Source: Stenotrophomonas maltophilia (GTDB lineage: Bacteria; Pseudomonadota; Gammaproteobacteria; Xanthomonadales; Xanthomonadaceae). From it: a stretch of DNA of 63,348 nt. A program made the position numbers and the translations under genes. The notes beneath the pieces were generated by a model. The model saw only the letters and a list, made by a program, of their open reading frames with translations. It had not been told where the DNA came from and did not search any database. Numbering within the stretch: position 1 is the first letter of the stretch; each line of letters opens with the position of its first letter. Location of the stretch: the NCBI RefSeq assembly GCF_002205165.1, contig NZ_NIVS01000031.1, forward strand, positions 1 through 63,348, in the 5' to 3' direction. Of the stretch, positions 26,481 through 38,643 are shown one piece after another.

Positions 26481-27521
26481 ATGGCACGCGGCGGCTTGTA
26501 CAAGAGCGACATCCAGAAGGCCCGCGATGCGCTGCGGGCACAGGGCAAACACCCGTCGGTGGACGCGGTGCGGGTGGCGCTGGGCAACACCGGCTCCAAG
26601 ACAACCATTCACCGCTACCTGAAGGAGCTGGAAGAAGATGAAGGGCAAGGCCTTGGCGCCAAGGTCGCGGTCAGCGACGCGCTACAGGACCTGGTCGGTC
26701 GGCTTGCCGGTCGCCTACACGAGGAGGCCGAGGCTGTAATCGCCGAGGCCCGGCAGCGCTTCGAAGCGCACTTGCAGGAGCGTAGCGAGGCGCTGGAACG
26801 CACCCAGCAGGAGGCGTCCACGCTGAGCGCGCAGCTTCAGCGCATTGAAACTGCCTTACGCGAAGAAAAGACGACCCACGCCGCAGCCCAGCAGGCCTTG
26901 GCCGAACGGGTCACCGAGGTCGCGCAGCTCGGCGAACGGATCGCGGGACTGACCGCGCGGCTGGCGGAGCACGAGGCGCATGCCCAGTCGCTGGAGCAGA
27001 AGCACCAGCATGCTCGCGAGGCGTTGGAGCACTACCGCACCTCGGTCAAGGACCAACGCGAACAGGAACAGCGCCGCCACGAGCACCAGGTGCAGGAACT
27101 GCAGGTCGCGCTGCGCCAGGCCAACGAGGCGCTGACCGCCAAGAACCACGAACTGGTTCAGCTCAACCGCGACAACGGGCAGTGGCTGGAACGCCACAGC
27201 CGCCTAGAGAGGGAACTGGCGCAGGTGCGGCAAGCTGCGGACGACCAGCGGAAGGAGCTGGACGCGCTGCGGCTTACGGCTGCGGAGTACCAGGCCTTGC
27301 TGGCACGCTGGACCCAGGACGCCCAAGCGTTGGAGAGCGCACGGGTCAAGCTGGCCAATGCTCACGCCGACTTGGCCAAGGAGCGAGAACGGCGTGAACA
27401 AGCCGAGGCCGAAGCGTTGCGTGCCGGTGTGCGCCAGGACACCTTGGAGCAGTTGCTGGCGCAGTTGCGGCCCGATCGCGCCGACAGTTCAGGTACCAAC
27501 AAAAATCCGGCAACCAAATGA
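26481..27521 (+). CDS. KfrA/TnpT-like DNA-binding coiled-coil protein
   Basis: This 346-residue protein has an N-terminal KfrA-type DNA-binding domain (residues ~5-60: YKSDIQKARDALRAQGKHP, then GSKTTIHRYLKEL) and a coiled coil of over 250 residues. It resembles the outer element's TnpT in layout. Two roles are plausible: helper for the inner recombinase at the 26363 core site, or a regulator of the divergent Gabija-like pair. The repeated ATGTAAT operator ahead of it supports self-repression. A GGAGAG ribosome site precedes ATG 26481. Confidence 0.78.
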   Translation: MARGGLYKSDIQKARDALRAQGKHPSVDAVRVALGNTGSKTTIHRYLKELEEDEGQGLGAKVAVSDALQDLVGRLAGRLHEEAEAVIAEARQRFEAHLQERSEALERTQQEASTLSAQLQRIETALREEKTTHAAAQQALAERVTEVAQLGERIAGLTARLAEHEAHAQSLEQKHQHAREALEHYRTSVKDQREQEQRRHEHQVQELQVALRQANEALTAKNHELVQLNRDNGQWLERHSRLERELAQVRQAADDQRKELDALRLTAAEYQALLARWTQDAQALESARVKLANAHADLAKERERREQAEAEALRAGVRQDTLEQLLAQLRPDRADSSGTNKNPATK

Positions 27522-27619
27522 TTTCACGGAAGAAAAAAAAATTCTGGGGGGCATTTTTGCACGTATCTCGGCTTAACCCCACATCCGCCATCCTTATGGG
27601 GTTTCCATGGGGGGTGCGC

Positions 27620-27946
27620 GTGACTTTGTCCGTCGACTCAACACCGACCTTCGCTCGACGCCTCCAACAAGCCCGCCTGCACACGGGTTTGTCGCAGAAG
27701 GAGTTGGGCATCCGGGCCGGTCTGGATCCTTACGTGGCCAGCCCCCGAGTCAACCAGTACGAACGTGGCAAGCACGAGCCCAAGCTGGAGACTGCTAAGC
27801 GGTTGGCCCAAGCGTTGGGGATCCCCGCCGCCTTCCTTTACACCGACGATGATCTGCTGGCCAAGTTGCTCCTGCGCTGGGGCTCGCTAAGCAAGCAGCA
27901 GAAGCGGGAGTTGGTGAAGCTGATCGAGGCCACACCCGAGAAGTAA
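27620..27946 (+). CDS. XRE-family HTH regulator
   Basis: The 108-residue core holds a lambda-repressor-like HTH (FARRLQQARLHTGLSQKELG, then VNQYERGKHEPK and ALGIPAAFLY). GTG 27620 with a G-run upstream is chosen. The frame also opens at ATG 27518, which overlaps the kfrA stop as ATGA, and at ATG 27596; these would add a non-conserved N-terminus that crosses a run of nine A (27533-27541). It lies between kfrA and the cop cluster and could regulate either. Confidence 0.72.
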   Translation: MTLSVDSTPTFARRLQQARLHTGLSQKELGIRAGLDPYVASPRVNQYERGKHEPKLETAKRLAQALGIPAAFLYTDDDLLAKLLLRWGSLSKQQKRELVKLIEATPEK

Positions 27947-28120
27947 ACCGAACAAGCGCTAGCCCTATGGGCAACCCTTCGCCTCAACCCGCCCATTGGG
28001 CGCTCCTGGAGGGAGCTGCAGTGGCCGTGACTAGTGCGACTGACAAGTGGCGGCATCTCAGGCCTACTTGAGATTTTGTTCACGACCGATACACACGCGC
28101 CTTGTCTAAAGTGATTTACA

Positions 28121-28540
28121 ATGTCGCCCGTGTCAGCCTCCTCACTTCTACTGCGACTGCTCCTGATCGTCATGCTCGTGCTTAACGGCGCGTGGTCGGC
28201 ATTTGCGTCGATCAGTATGAACCCGGCCATGGAAGCGCAGGCCAGCGAAGTGGCTGCCGCGGTGCAAGGCGACGAAGACTGCGTCGCCCATCACAGTGCT
28301 GAGAATCATCCCGATGCCACCTCGATTGAAAGGGCTGGCACTGGGCATGGCGACCATGCCGGTCCCGACTGTTGCAAGTCTTCTGCGTGCCGGTGCGCCT
28401 GCGTACACGCGTGCGCGAGCGCACTTCCGGCGCGCCTGCATGTTTCGGTGCAACTGGCCTTGGGCCTGGATGTCATGCCGCTGCCCCTAGGGCATGCGGC
28501 ACCTGCCTTGCCTCATCTGATCCGACCACCGATCGGCTAA
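28121..28540 (+). CDS. copL: CopL, copper-responsive leader-type secreted protein
   Basis: This 139-residue protein has a signal-like segment (LLLRLLLIVMLVLNGAWSAFA), a His/Cys-rich middle (EDCVAHHSAEN, CCKSSACRCACVHACAS) and an I-R-P-P-I-G end. CopL precedes copAB in Xanthomonas and Stenotrophomonas and is needed for copper-induced expression there. It lies 115 bp before copA. The R-P-P ending recalls the two small proteins at 9514 and 12657. Confidence 0.78.
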   Translation: MSPVSASSLLLRLLLIVMLVLNGAWSAFASISMNPAMEAQASEVAAAVQGDEDCVAHHSAENHPDATSIERAGTGHGDHAGPDCCKSSACRCACVHACASALPARLHVSVQLALGLDVMPLPLGHAAPALPHLIRPPIG

Positions 28541-28655
28541 GCGTCCCTAAGCGCCGCAATGGCGCCGTTGGTGTGGCTTGCATGCCTATTTATAGGCCAG
28601 CCGCCCGCTCTGTACCACCGCCCGCCGGTGGCAACACGACGCTTGGAGCATTTTC

Positions 28656-30527
28656 ATGTCGCATGATGATTTTCGTGGTCCACACGGTGGACCGCCGCTG
28701 CTACCTTCGCGGCGGCGATTTGTCCAGGGCTTGGCCTTGGGAGGCGCAGTCGCAGGATTAGGTTTCTGGCCCAAAGCCAGTTGGGCGCTCAAGGGCCCGG
28801 GACAACCCAACGTACTATCGGGCACCGAGTTTGACCTAACCATCGGCGAGACGCCGATGAACTTCACCGGCAAGACCCGCACCGCGATCACCGTCAATGG
28901 GTCCGTTCCGGCGCCGTTGCTGCGTTGGCGGGAAGGCACCACGGTCAACCTGCGTGTCTCCAATGCATTGCCCGCTAACTCCCTCCATGGCGCGGACACC
29001 TCCATCCATTGGCACGGCATCATTTTGCCGGCCAACATGGACGGCGTGCCGGGCCTGAGCTTTGACGGTATCGGACGTGGTGAGACCTACCACTACCGGT
29101 TCACCCTGCATCAGGGCGGCACCTACTGGTACCACAGCCACTCGGGGTTCCAGGAACAAGCCGGGCTCTATGGCCCGATCATCATCGACCCATTGGAGCC
29201 GGAGCCCTTCAGCTTCGATCGCGACTACGTCGTGATGCTGAGCGATTGGACAGACCTGGACCCGACGGCCCTGTTCGATCGTTTGAAGAAGATGCCGGGC
29301 CATGACAATTACTACAAGCGCACGGTCGGCGATTTTGCGCGCGATGTGAAGCGCAACGGCCTGTCGGCCACGTTGGAAGATCGCAAGATGTGGGGCGTGA
29401 TGCGGATGACGCCCACGGATCTGTCCGACGTCAACGCCAACACCTACACCTACCTGATGAACGGCACGACCTCGCTGGGCAACTGGACCGGTTTGTTCCG
29501 CAGTGGCGAGAAGGTGCGCCTGCGTTTCATCAATGGCTCTGCCATGACGTACTTCGATGTGCGTATTCCGGGGCTAAAGATGACCGTGGTGGCAGCAGAT
29601 GGCTTGTATGTCCATCCGGTTTCCGTCGACGAGTTCCGCATCGCGGTAGCAGAAACCTTCGATGTGATCGTGGAGCCCTCCGGGCAGGACGCATTCACCA
29701 TCTTTGCCCAAGACTCCGGTCGCACCGGCTACGTCAGCGGCACGCTCGCCGTGCGCGAAGGATTACGCGCGCCCGTTCCGTCTGTGGATCCCCGGCCGCT
29801 GCTGACGATGGCAGACATGGGCATGGATCATGGATCGATGGATATGTCTGGCGGCAGCAAGGGCATGGAAGGCGGCTGTGGTGCGGCCATGGGCATGCCT
29901 GGCATGACCCCACCTGCCAGCGGTAACGCGACCTCGGCCCATGCAGGCCATGCGATGCCCGCCGCCGGCGATGGTGCCATGGCAGGCATGCAGCACGGGG
30001 GCATGCAATCACACCCTGCCAGCGAGACCAACAATCCCCTGTTGGACAACCAGGCCATGAGCGTGAGTTCGCGCTTGGATGATCCGGGTAATGGCCTGCG
30101 CGATAACGGCCGTCATGTACTGACGTATTCCATGCTCAAGAGCACCTTTGAAGACCCTGACGGACGCGACCCCGGTCGCGAGATCGAGCTGCATCTGACC
30201 GGACATATGGAGAAATTCTCCTGGGGCTTCAACGGTCAGAAGTTCTCCGATGTCAAGCCGCTGCGGCTGAACTACGGCGAGCGTATGCGCATCGTATTGG
30301 TTAACGACACGATGATGACCCATCCCATCCATTTGCACGGCATGTGGAGTGACGTGGAGGACGACAACGGCAACTTCATGGTGCGCAAGCACACGGTGGA
30401 TATGCCGCCGGGTAGCCGACGCACGTATCGCGTGCGTGCCGATGCGTTGGGCAGCTGGGCGTTCCATTGCCACCTGCTTTATCACATGGAAGCCGGAATG
30501 ATGCGCACGGTGAGGGTCGACGAATGA
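28656..30527 (+). CDS. copA: CopA multicopper oxidase
   Basis: This 623-residue periplasmic Cu(I) oxidase carries a Tat signal ([17 protein letters not shown]). Copper ligands are visible in [22 protein letters not shown] and [15 protein letters not shown] Met/His-rich insert (residues ~385-460; repeated M-D-H, M-G-M) is typical of PcoA/CopA and supplies extra copper sites. Its stop overlaps the copB start (ATGA). Confidence 0.93.
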   Translation: MSHDDFRGPHGGPPLLPSRRRFVQGLALGGAVAGLGFWPKASWALKGPGQPNVLSGTEFDLTIGETPMNFTGKTRTAITVNGSVPAPLLRWREGTTVNLRVSNALPANSLHGADTSIHWHGIILPANMDGVPGLSFDGIGRGETYHYRFTLHQGGTYWYHSHSGFQEQAGLYGPIIIDPLEPEPFSFDRDYVVMLSDWTDLDPTALFDRLKKMPGHDNYYKRTVGDFARDVKRNGLSATLEDRKMWGVMRMTPTDLSDVNANTYTYLMNGTTSLGNWTGLFRSGEKVRLRFINGSAMTYFDVRIPGLKMTVVAADGLYVHPVSVDEFRIAVAETFDVIVEPSGQDAFTIFAQDSGRTGYVSGTLAVREGLRAPVPSVDPRPLLTMADMGMDHGSMDMSGGSKGMEGGCGAAMGMPGMTPPASGNATSAHAGHAMPAAGDGAMAGMQHGGMQSHPASETNNPLLDNQAMSVSSRLDDPGNGLRDNGRHVLTYSMLKSTFEDPDGRDPGREIELHLTGHMEKFSWGFNGQKFSDVKPLRLNYGERMRIVLVNDTMMTHPIHLHGMWSDVEDDNGNFMVRKHTVDMPPGSRRTYRVRADALGSWAFHCHLLYHMEAGMMRTVRVDE

Positions 30528-31801
30528 ACATCAATAGACGCGATACCACCCTGACTGCGCTGACGCTGGCTATCTCGCTGGCCCTGGCCAATGCGGCCAG
30601 CGCCCAATCCATGCAGCACGGCTCCATGCCGATGGAGCAGGGCGCGCAGACCCAGACTCAGGATCACTCTGCACAACAGGCGCCGACATCAAAACCTGCG
30701 CCAGCCCAAAAGCCTGCAACACCGGCCAAGCCGAGCGAAGCGACGATCGATCATGCGACGATGGGCCACGCCGCGCCGCAGGCTAAAGCAGCCGAGCCTG
30801 CCATGCAGGGCATGGACCATTCGCAAATGGGGCACGTCTCGCCCGCGAGCACACCTGCGGCGCCCACAGCACAGGCGCAGTCGATGCAGGGCATGGATCA
30901 CAGTCAGATGGCACAACCCGCTGCAGCCGACACCTCTAGTACGGCCACGCCTGCGATGCAGGGGATGGACCATTCCAAGATGGGGCACGGCGCGCCTCCG
31001 AGCACGCCCGCAACGCCCAAAGCGCAGACACAGTCGATGCAGGGCATGGACCACAGTCAGATGGGACACGGGCCTGCAGTGCCAACGCAGCCGCGCACCC
31101 CGATACCCGCGGTGACGGACGCGGATCGCAAGGCGGCCATCGCGCCGGAACACGCGCATCCGGTGCATGACAACTCGATCAAGAGCTACGTGCTGCTCAA
31201 TCGCCTGGAAGCCTGGGATGCCGATCCGGGCACCGGGCTGGGCTGGGAGGGCCAGGCTTGGATCGGTACGGACCTCAATCGCGTCTGGCTCCGCAGTGAA
31301 GGCGAACGCACGGATGGTCAGACCGAGTCGGCTGATCTGGAAGTGCTCTACGGCCGCAGTATCTCCACGTGGTGGGATGTGGTGGCCGGTGTGCGTCATG
31401 ACTTCAAGCCTGGGGCATCTCAAAACTTCGCCGCTATCGGTGTACAGGGCTTGGCGCCGATGAAGTTCGAAGTGTCCGCCACAGCCTATCTCGGCGAAGG
31501 GGGCCAGACTGCCGCCAATGTCGAGGCCGAGTACGAATTGCTGCTAACCAACCGGCTGATCTTGCAGCCGCTGGTGGAAGTCACCGCCTATGGCAAGAAC
31601 GATCCATTGCGCGGGATAGGTTCGGGTCTGAGTACCGCTGAGGCGGGGCTACGACTTCGTTATGAGTTCACCCGAAAGTTCGCTCCCTACATCGGCGTGG
31701 TGTACGAGCGCGCGTTTGGCAATACCGCAGACATGCGACGCGAGCATGGCGAGTCCTTTGAAGACACGCGCTTGGTCATCGGCCTTCGTACCTGGTTCTA
31801 A
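30524..31801 (+). CDS. copB: CopB outer-membrane copper protein
   Basis: This 425-residue protein has a signal peptide ending NAASA, a Met/His/Pro-rich N-terminal half with four MQGMDHS repeats, and a C-terminal beta-barrel domain (from about residue 210, [18 protein letters not shown]) ending in W-F. PcoB/CopB works with the oxidase CopA at the outer membrane. Start ATG 30524 is fixed by the ATGA overlap with copA. Confidence 0.9.
   Translation: MNINRRDTTLTALTLAISLALANAASAQSMQHGSMPMEQGAQTQTQDHSAQQAPTSKPAPAQKPATPAKPSEATIDHATMGHAAPQAKAAEPAMQGMDHSQMGHVSPASTPAAPTAQAQSMQGMDHSQMAQPAAADTSSTATPAMQGMDHSKMGHGAPPSTPATPKAQTQSMQGMDHSQMGHGPAVPTQPRTPIPAVTDADRKAAIAPEHAHPVHDNSIKSYVLLNRLEAWDADPGTGLGWEGQAWIGTDLNRVWLRSEGERTDGQTESADLEVLYGRSISTWWDVVAGVRHDFKPGASQNFAAIGVQGLAPMKFEVSATAYLGEGGQTAANVEAEYELLLTNRLILQPLVEVTAYGKNDPLRGIGSGLSTAEAGLRLRYEFTRKFAPYIGVVYERAFGNTADMRREHGESFEDTRLVIGLRTWF
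30802..31069 (+). repeat. Four MQGMDHS repeats inside copB
   Basis: Four near-identical units read [33 protein letters not shown] and [11 protein letters not shown], separated by 20-40-residue Ala/Pro/Thr linkers. Met and His are typical Cu(I)/Cu(II) ligands. The DNA repeats are similar enough to expand or contract by recombination. Confidence 0.85.
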
Positions 31802-31813
31802 GGGGAACTGACA

Positions 31814-32584
31814 ATGAAATCCAACAAAAGGATGTGGGTATGGCTCGGTGCCGGCGTGGGATTGGTTGCGGTCGCGGCAACTGCCACGGTCTCTCTGGGC
31901 GTGTACAACGTGGCCGCCGACGATCCGCATAGTCGCCCGGTGTATGCGCTACTTGAAACGGCGCGCGAGCGTTCCATTGAGGTGCGCGCCGCCAAGCTTC
32001 AGGTGCCCACGAACCTGGATGATCCTGAGCGTATCCGCCAGGGTGCGGGCAACTACAACGCCATGTGCGTGACCTGCCATCTTTCGCCAGAGGCGGCGGC
32101 CACCGAGATGAGCAAGGGCCTGTACCCCGCGCCACCGAACCTAAGCAAACAGTCGGTCGCTCCAGCTGAGGCGTTCTGGGTGATCAAGCACGGCATCAAG
32201 GCCAGCGGCATGCCCGCGTGGGGCGGCAGCATGGACGATGAGTTCATCTGGAACATGTCGGCCTTCCTGCAGAAGCTGCCCACGCTGGACAAGGCCGGTT
32301 ACCAGGCGTTGGTGGCCAGCAGTGATGGTCATTCGCATGGCGGCGGCGAGACGCAAGGCCACCATGACGACGAAAAGGCCGAGGATCACCCTGCCCTATT
32401 CGAGCCGGGCAACAACTCCATGCCGCATGCGCACCCGCCGGGCGTGGACGACGATCACCACGGCCCGACACCCAGCGACACGGAAGTCGGGTTGGTGAGC
32501 CACGGCCATCCCGACGGCAAGGTGGAGTCGCACCCTGCACCACACACGCCCGTGGCCGATGACGGCCATGCGCACACCCATTGA
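31814..32584 (+). CDS. copM: CopM-like c-type cytochrome with His-rich tail
   Basis: This 256-residue protein has one N-terminal membrane anchor or signal, a haem motif C85-V-T-C88-H89 and a likely axial Met in SGMPAWGG, so it is a periplasmic mono-haem cytochrome c. From residue ~170 it carries a His/Asp-rich tail that likely binds copper. Its place after copAB matches copM of the copLABMGCDF cluster. It may move electrons to or from CopA or reduce copper. Confidence 0.8.
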   Translation: MKSNKRMWVWLGAGVGLVAVAATATVSLGVYNVAADDPHSRPVYALLETARERSIEVRAAKLQVPTNLDDPERIRQGAGNYNAMCVTCHLSPEAAATEMSKGLYPAPPNLSKQSVAPAEAFWVIKHGIKASGMPAWGGSMDDEFIWNMSAFLQKLPTLDKAGYQALVASSDGHSHGGGETQGHHDDEKAEDHPALFEPGNNSMPHAHPPGVDDDHHGPTPSDTEVGLVSHGHPDGKVESHPAPHTPVADDGHAHTH

Positions 32585-32603
32585 TCTCCTTGGAGCCCAC
32601 GCA

Positions 32604-33113
32604 ATGAACGCAACAGCAATCTCGTTCACCCTCGCACTGGCACTGGCCGTCGTGTCCCCCGCAATGGCGCAGGCGACACAGCCGCACGCACATCACCCCG
32701 CTGCCGCGGCATCTGCGGACGTCGACGTCCCAGTCACTGCAGAGGCCGCGGTCGCCGTAGCGGAGCGTTTCAACAGGGCCCTGTCTAGCGGCGATCTGGC
32801 CACGGTCGAAGCCCTGCTCGCTGCCGACGTCCTCATCCTCGAGTCCGGGGGTGCCGAGCGCAGCCGCGAGGAATATCTGGGTCATCACGCAGTCAGCGAT
32901 GCGGCATTCCTCAAGGGCGCCCATCGCCAGCTGCTCCGTCAGCGTGCACGCACCGCTGGTGAGTTCGCATGGGTCGGAACCGAAAGCGAGCTGCACGCCC
33001 AGAAAGACGGTAAGCCACTGACCGTCCAGAGCACCGAGACCATGGTGCTGAAGCAGACCACCGACGGTTGGCGGATCGCCCACATCCACTGGTCTTCGCG
33101 GACCAAGCGCTAA
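32604..33113 (+). CDS. SnoaL/NTF2-like (DUF4440-type) secreted protein
   Basis: This 169-residue protein has a signal ending SPAMAQA and then an NTF2-like fold pattern: AVAVAERFNRALSSGDLATV, a central EYLGHH, and a C-terminal W-R-I-A-H-I-H-W strand. It starts 19 bp after copM. NTF2-like proteins vary in role; a periplasmic copper-related function is inferred only from position. ATG 32604 is chosen for the signal peptide. Confidence 0.7.
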   Translation: MNATAISFTLALALAVVSPAMAQATQPHAHHPAAAASADVDVPVTAEAAVAVAERFNRALSSGDLATVEALLAADVLILESGGAERSREEYLGHHAVSDAAFLKGAHRQLLRQRARTAGEFAWVGTESELHAQKDGKPLTVQSTETMVLKQTTDGWRIAHIHWSSRTKR

Positions 33114-33127
33114 GCGGAGAACCAGAA

Positions 33128-33652
33128 ATGAAAACCTGCAGATTGAACCGACTGGCGTGGGCGGCTTTTGCGGTCGCCGGCCTGGGTGCCTGCACCCAAG
33201 CGGCTACACCCGCGCAATCCACCATCGCGCCCACTGCACAGGTCGTCCCGGAAACAGCCGACGCGACTCCAGCCGCCCTGCCACGCATGACCGTCCACAA
33301 GACCCCGACCTGCGGGTGCTGCGGTAGCTGGATCGACCACGTGAAGAAGGCGGGGTTCACCGTGGATGTGCATGACATGGATGACCTGGGTCCGGTCAAG
33401 GAGCGCCTGGGTGTCCCCTATGCAAAGGGCTCCTGCCACACGGCCGAGGTCGACGGATACGTCATCGAAGGCCATGTCCCGGCCGAGGACATCAAGCGCC
33501 TCCTCGAAGAAAAGCCGGACGCACGCGGCCTGGTCCTGCCCGGAATGCCGCTCGGTTCGCCGGGCATGGAGGTCCCGGAAGGACGCCAGCAGCCGTATAC
33601 GGTCGAGCTGGTCCATCACGACGGAACCACCGAACCCTTCGCACAGCATTGA
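33128..33652 (+). CDS. copG: CopG, DUF411 metal-binding lipoprotein
   Basis: This 174-residue protein has a lipobox-type N-terminus (LGAC22) and a DUF411 domain with C62-G-C64-C65 in KTPTCGCCGSW, plus conserved GSCHTAEVDGYVIEGHVPA. CopG proteins bind copper through this Cys cluster in a thioredoxin-like fold and are found in cop clusters of Xanthomonas and Vibrio. It starts 14 bp after the NTF2-like gene. Confidence 0.85.
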   Translation: MKTCRLNRLAWAAFAVAGLGACTQAATPAQSTIAPTAQVVPETADATPAALPRMTVHKTPTCGCCGSWIDHVKKAGFTVDVHDMDDLGPVKERLGVPYAKGSCHTAEVDGYVIEGHVPAEDIKRLLEEKPDARGLVLPGMPLGSPGMEVPEGRQQPYTVELVHHDGTTEPFAQH

Positions 33653-33722
33653 TCCGCAAGAGCAACAGGGGGCGGTGTTGCGGGCGCGCCGATTCTCGTC
33701 CGCGATGAAGCAGGAGATCCAC

Positions 33723-34073
33723 ATGACTCACCATTCCGAAGACCACCGGTCTCAGGCCATGAACGAGTGCATCGACAACTGCACGCAATGCCACGCGATT
33801 TGCCTTGAGACCATCAACTATTGCCTGAGCAAAGGAGGTGCCCACGCAGCCCCGGAGCACATCGCCCTGCTGGCGACGTGTGCCGATATCTGCGCCACCA
33901 GCGCCGACGCCATGTTGCGTGGCGCCAGCGCTCACTCGGTGGTTTGCAGTGCCTGCGCGGAGATCTGCCGCCAGTGCGCCGAAGCATGCGACGCCATGAA
34001 CGACCCGGAGATGGCGCGCTGCGCCGAAGTTTGTCGCCGTTGCGCGGAAAGCTGCAGCGCCATGGCGGCTTGA
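33723..34073 (+). CDS. Four-helix-bundle copper-storage protein (Csp/DUF326 type)
   Basis: This 116-residue protein has 16 Cys spaced C-x3-C, C-x2-C and similar along four helices (for example CIDNCTQCHAIC, CAEICRQCAEAC). This is the Csp pattern, in which Cys thiols line the core of a helix bundle and bind many Cu(I) ions. No signal peptide is seen, so it is cytosolic. AGGAGAT sits before ATG 33723. A strong hairpin follows the stop. Confidence 0.88.
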   Translation: MTHHSEDHRSQAMNECIDNCTQCHAICLETINYCLSKGGAHAAPEHIALLATCADICATSADAMLRGASAHSVVCSACAEICRQCAEACDAMNDPEMARCAEVCRRCAESCSAMAA

Positions 34074-34079
34074 CGCGTC

Positions 34080-34108
34080 GAGGATCCCGCCTGAGCGGCG
34101 GGATCCTC
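34080..34108 (+). terminator. Perfect 12-bp stem-loop after the Csp gene
   Basis: GAGGATCCCGCC and its exact complement flank a 5-bp loop (TGAGC). It lies 7 bp after the copper-storage stop and splits the cop cluster before copC. There is no T-run, so termination may be partial or the stem may protect the upstream transcript. Confidence 0.65.
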
Positions 34109-34235
34109 ATCTCAAATATCAAAAGCCGACCAACCGTGGTTTCGGTGACAGCCCGACACCTAACGCTTGTCGGATCCAACACAGCACGGCGCCGAACGGG
34201 GCTTTGCATCACATTCGCAATGAGGATTTATCCCT

Positions 34236-34619
34236 ATGAAATCATCAAACGTCCTTCGCTCCTTCGCGCTCGTCCTCGCGATTGCGGCTGGGCAGTTCTC
34301 CCTGCAGATCGCGCACGCCCACGCCGCGCTGCAGCAGTCCACACCGGCGGCAAATGCGGTGGTGGCTTCGCCGGGCCAGATCGATCTCGTGTTCAACGAA
34401 ACATTGATTCCGCGGGCGTCGCGTCTCAAGTTGCTCATGAAGCACGGCAGTTCCACCATGCCGATCGAGAATTTCACGACCGAGATCGTCAACAACGGTA
34501 AGACCCTGCGTGCCAAGTTGCCCCAGCCGCTGACTCCGGGCGTCTATACCGTGGAATACCGCGCCGTCGGTGGTGACAACCACCCCATGCCGGGCAGCTT
34601 CAGCTTCACGGTGCGCTGA
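34236..34619 (+). CDS. copC: CopC periplasmic copper-binding protein
   Basis: This 127-residue protein has a signal peptide ending IAHA and then H-A-x-L, the N-terminal His ligand of mature CopC. The beta-sandwich pattern includes LVFNETLIP, a Met-containing loop and VEYRAVGGDNHPMPGSFSFTV with the second His. It binds Cu(II) and works with CopD, whose gene starts 10 bp downstream. Confidence 0.9.
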   Translation: MKSSNVLRSFALVLAIAAGQFSLQIAHAHAALQQSTPAANAVVASPGQIDLVFNETLIPRASRLKLLMKHGSSTMPIENFTTEIVNNGKTLRAKLPQPLTPGVYTVEYRAVGGDNHPMPGSFSFTVR

Positions 34620-34629
34620 GGAGTCGCGA

Positions 34630-35559
34630 ATGTTCGACCTGTCGGCTTATGCACTGAGATTCCTGGAATACCTTGTCATCATGGTTCTTTTCGGGGTTCC
34701 ACTCTTCGGTTGGTACGGGTCGCGTCGATCGGCACTCGCCGACGCCTTGGCCGGGTGGTCACTCATGGGCGTTCTATTGGCGGGTGCCGTAGCCGGTCTC
34801 GTGCTCACCGGGCTCGATGTCGTCTTCAAGACCGCGGGCATCATGGGAATGCCGCTTGCCGAGGTTGATCGCGCATCGCTTGGCTGGTATCTGCTCGAGA
34901 CGTCCGCGGGCCGGGCAGCCATGGCGAGAGGCGCGCTGCTGGTCGCCCTGATGTTCGTGCTCGGATGGCATCGTCGCCGCGGGAAGGTGGAGACCGCCTT
35001 CCCGCTGGGGGCGATGCTGGCGGGCGGCGCACTCGCTTCGCTGGCATGGAACGGCCACGCCGCCGCTGGCGAGGGCTTGGCAGGCGCGGTCCGGCTTGCT
35101 GCAGGCATCGTCCATCTTCTCGCGGCAGGCGGCTGGATCGCAGCGGTCCTGATGTTCCTTGCCATGCTGCTGCGCGGCAAAGAGACGAACGGCAGCGGGC
35201 GTCTGCGATCAACGCATGACTTTCTGCATGGTTTTTCGACGCTGGGAACGATCTTCGTTGGTGCGCTCATCGTGTCCGGCATCGCGCACTACGGGGATCT
35301 CACCGCGTGGTCGTTTTCGGCCCTGTTCCAGAGCACCTACGGGAAGTTGCTGCTGTTCAAACTGGCCCTGTTCGCTGGAATGCTGGGTTTGGGAGCGCTG
35401 CACCGATGGACGCTGGTGCCGCGCTTGGAACGAGCGCTGACCAGCGGAGATCCCGCGCAGGAGGTGCGGGCTTTGCGGCAGAGTGTTACGGCTGAGGCCG
35501 CGCTGGCCATCTTGATCCTGATTGTTGTTTCAGTGCTCGGGACGCTCAGCCCCGAATAG
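34630..35559 (+). CDS. copD: CopD inner-membrane copper protein
   Basis: This 309-residue protein has eight predicted membrane helices and conserved His (for example [28 protein letters not shown]) on the periplasmic side. CopC-CopD pairs are linked to copper uptake or balance. It starts at ATG 34630, 10 bp after copC, and ends 61 bp before copF. Confidence 0.88.
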   Translation: MFDLSAYALRFLEYLVIMVLFGVPLFGWYGSRRSALADALAGWSLMGVLLAGAVAGLVLTGLDVVFKTAGIMGMPLAEVDRASLGWYLLETSAGRAAMARGALLVALMFVLGWHRRRGKVETAFPLGAMLAGGALASLAWNGHAAAGEGLAGAVRLAAGIVHLLAAGGWIAAVLMFLAMLLRGKETNGSGRLRSTHDFLHGFSTLGTIFVGALIVSGIAHYGDLTAWSFSALFQSTYGKLLLFKLALFAGMLGLGALHRWTLVPRLERALTSGDPAQEVRALRQSVTAEAALAILILIVVSVLGTLSPE

Positions 35560-35620
35560 CTGTGTAACCCGCAATGGCACACTGCCTTGGCAGTCCATCC
35601 CCACTAAAGCGAGCATCGGC

Positions 35621-38047
<2,427 letters not shown>

Positions 38048-38091
38048 CTTGGATCAATTGCATCGGTTCCAGTAAGAGGTAAGCTCACGCC

Positions 38092-38514
38092 ATGGTCCAC
38101 ATCCGCCATCGGAACTTGTTCCAGCGCACCGCCCTCCTCGCGATGGTGGCCCTGCTCTGGTCCCAGTTCGCGCTCGCAGGCCATGGCGATTGCCTGGATC
38201 TCCCAGTCACGCCGGCGGCGTTTGTCGCTGCCGCCACCGACACCCGACACGACCATGGCCACGGCTGCGATGCCGAGCTCCCCTCAGCGAGCAAGGCAGT
38301 GTGCGACGCGCACTGCACCGAGGGTGACATCTCGGCGGACAGTGGGCGCATCCCTTCGATTCCGCCGCTGCTGGCCGAAGCCTGGTTCTCCTGGCTTGCG
38401 ATCGCCGCGATTGCGGATGCTGCGCCAGGTGTCACGGCTACATGGGTGGATTCGCCGCCCAGACCCGCCTGGCACCGACCTACCGCCCATCCAGCGGCAC
38501 TCCTGCTGATCTGA
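38092..38514 (+). CDS. Small secreted His/Cys-containing protein before cusCBA
   Basis: This 140-residue protein has a signal segment (TALLAMVALLWSQFALAGHG), a His/Cys patch (DTRHDHGHGCD, CDAHCTEGD) and a hydrophobic C-terminus. It precedes the cus operon by 129 bp, as CzcI/CopL-like proteins precede the czc and cop operons. No named family could be assigned. It may modulate or sense metal load for the operon. Confidence 0.55.
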   Translation: MVHIRHRNLFQRTALLAMVALLWSQFALAGHGDCLDLPVTPAAFVAAATDTRHDHGHGCDAELPSASKAVCDAHCTEGDISADSGRIPSIPPLLAEAWFSWLAIAAIADAAPGVTATWVDSPPRPAWHRPTAHPAALLLI

Positions 38515-38643
38515 TGCCTGGACGCTGACTGCTCCGCACGTCTGTGCGGCGCAGTCCTGTGCGTTCGCGCCGTGGCTGCGTCACGGCATGTGTTCCTGCC
38601 CTCGTCCGAGCGACCTGCGTCGCGTCGGCCCAAGGACACTGAT

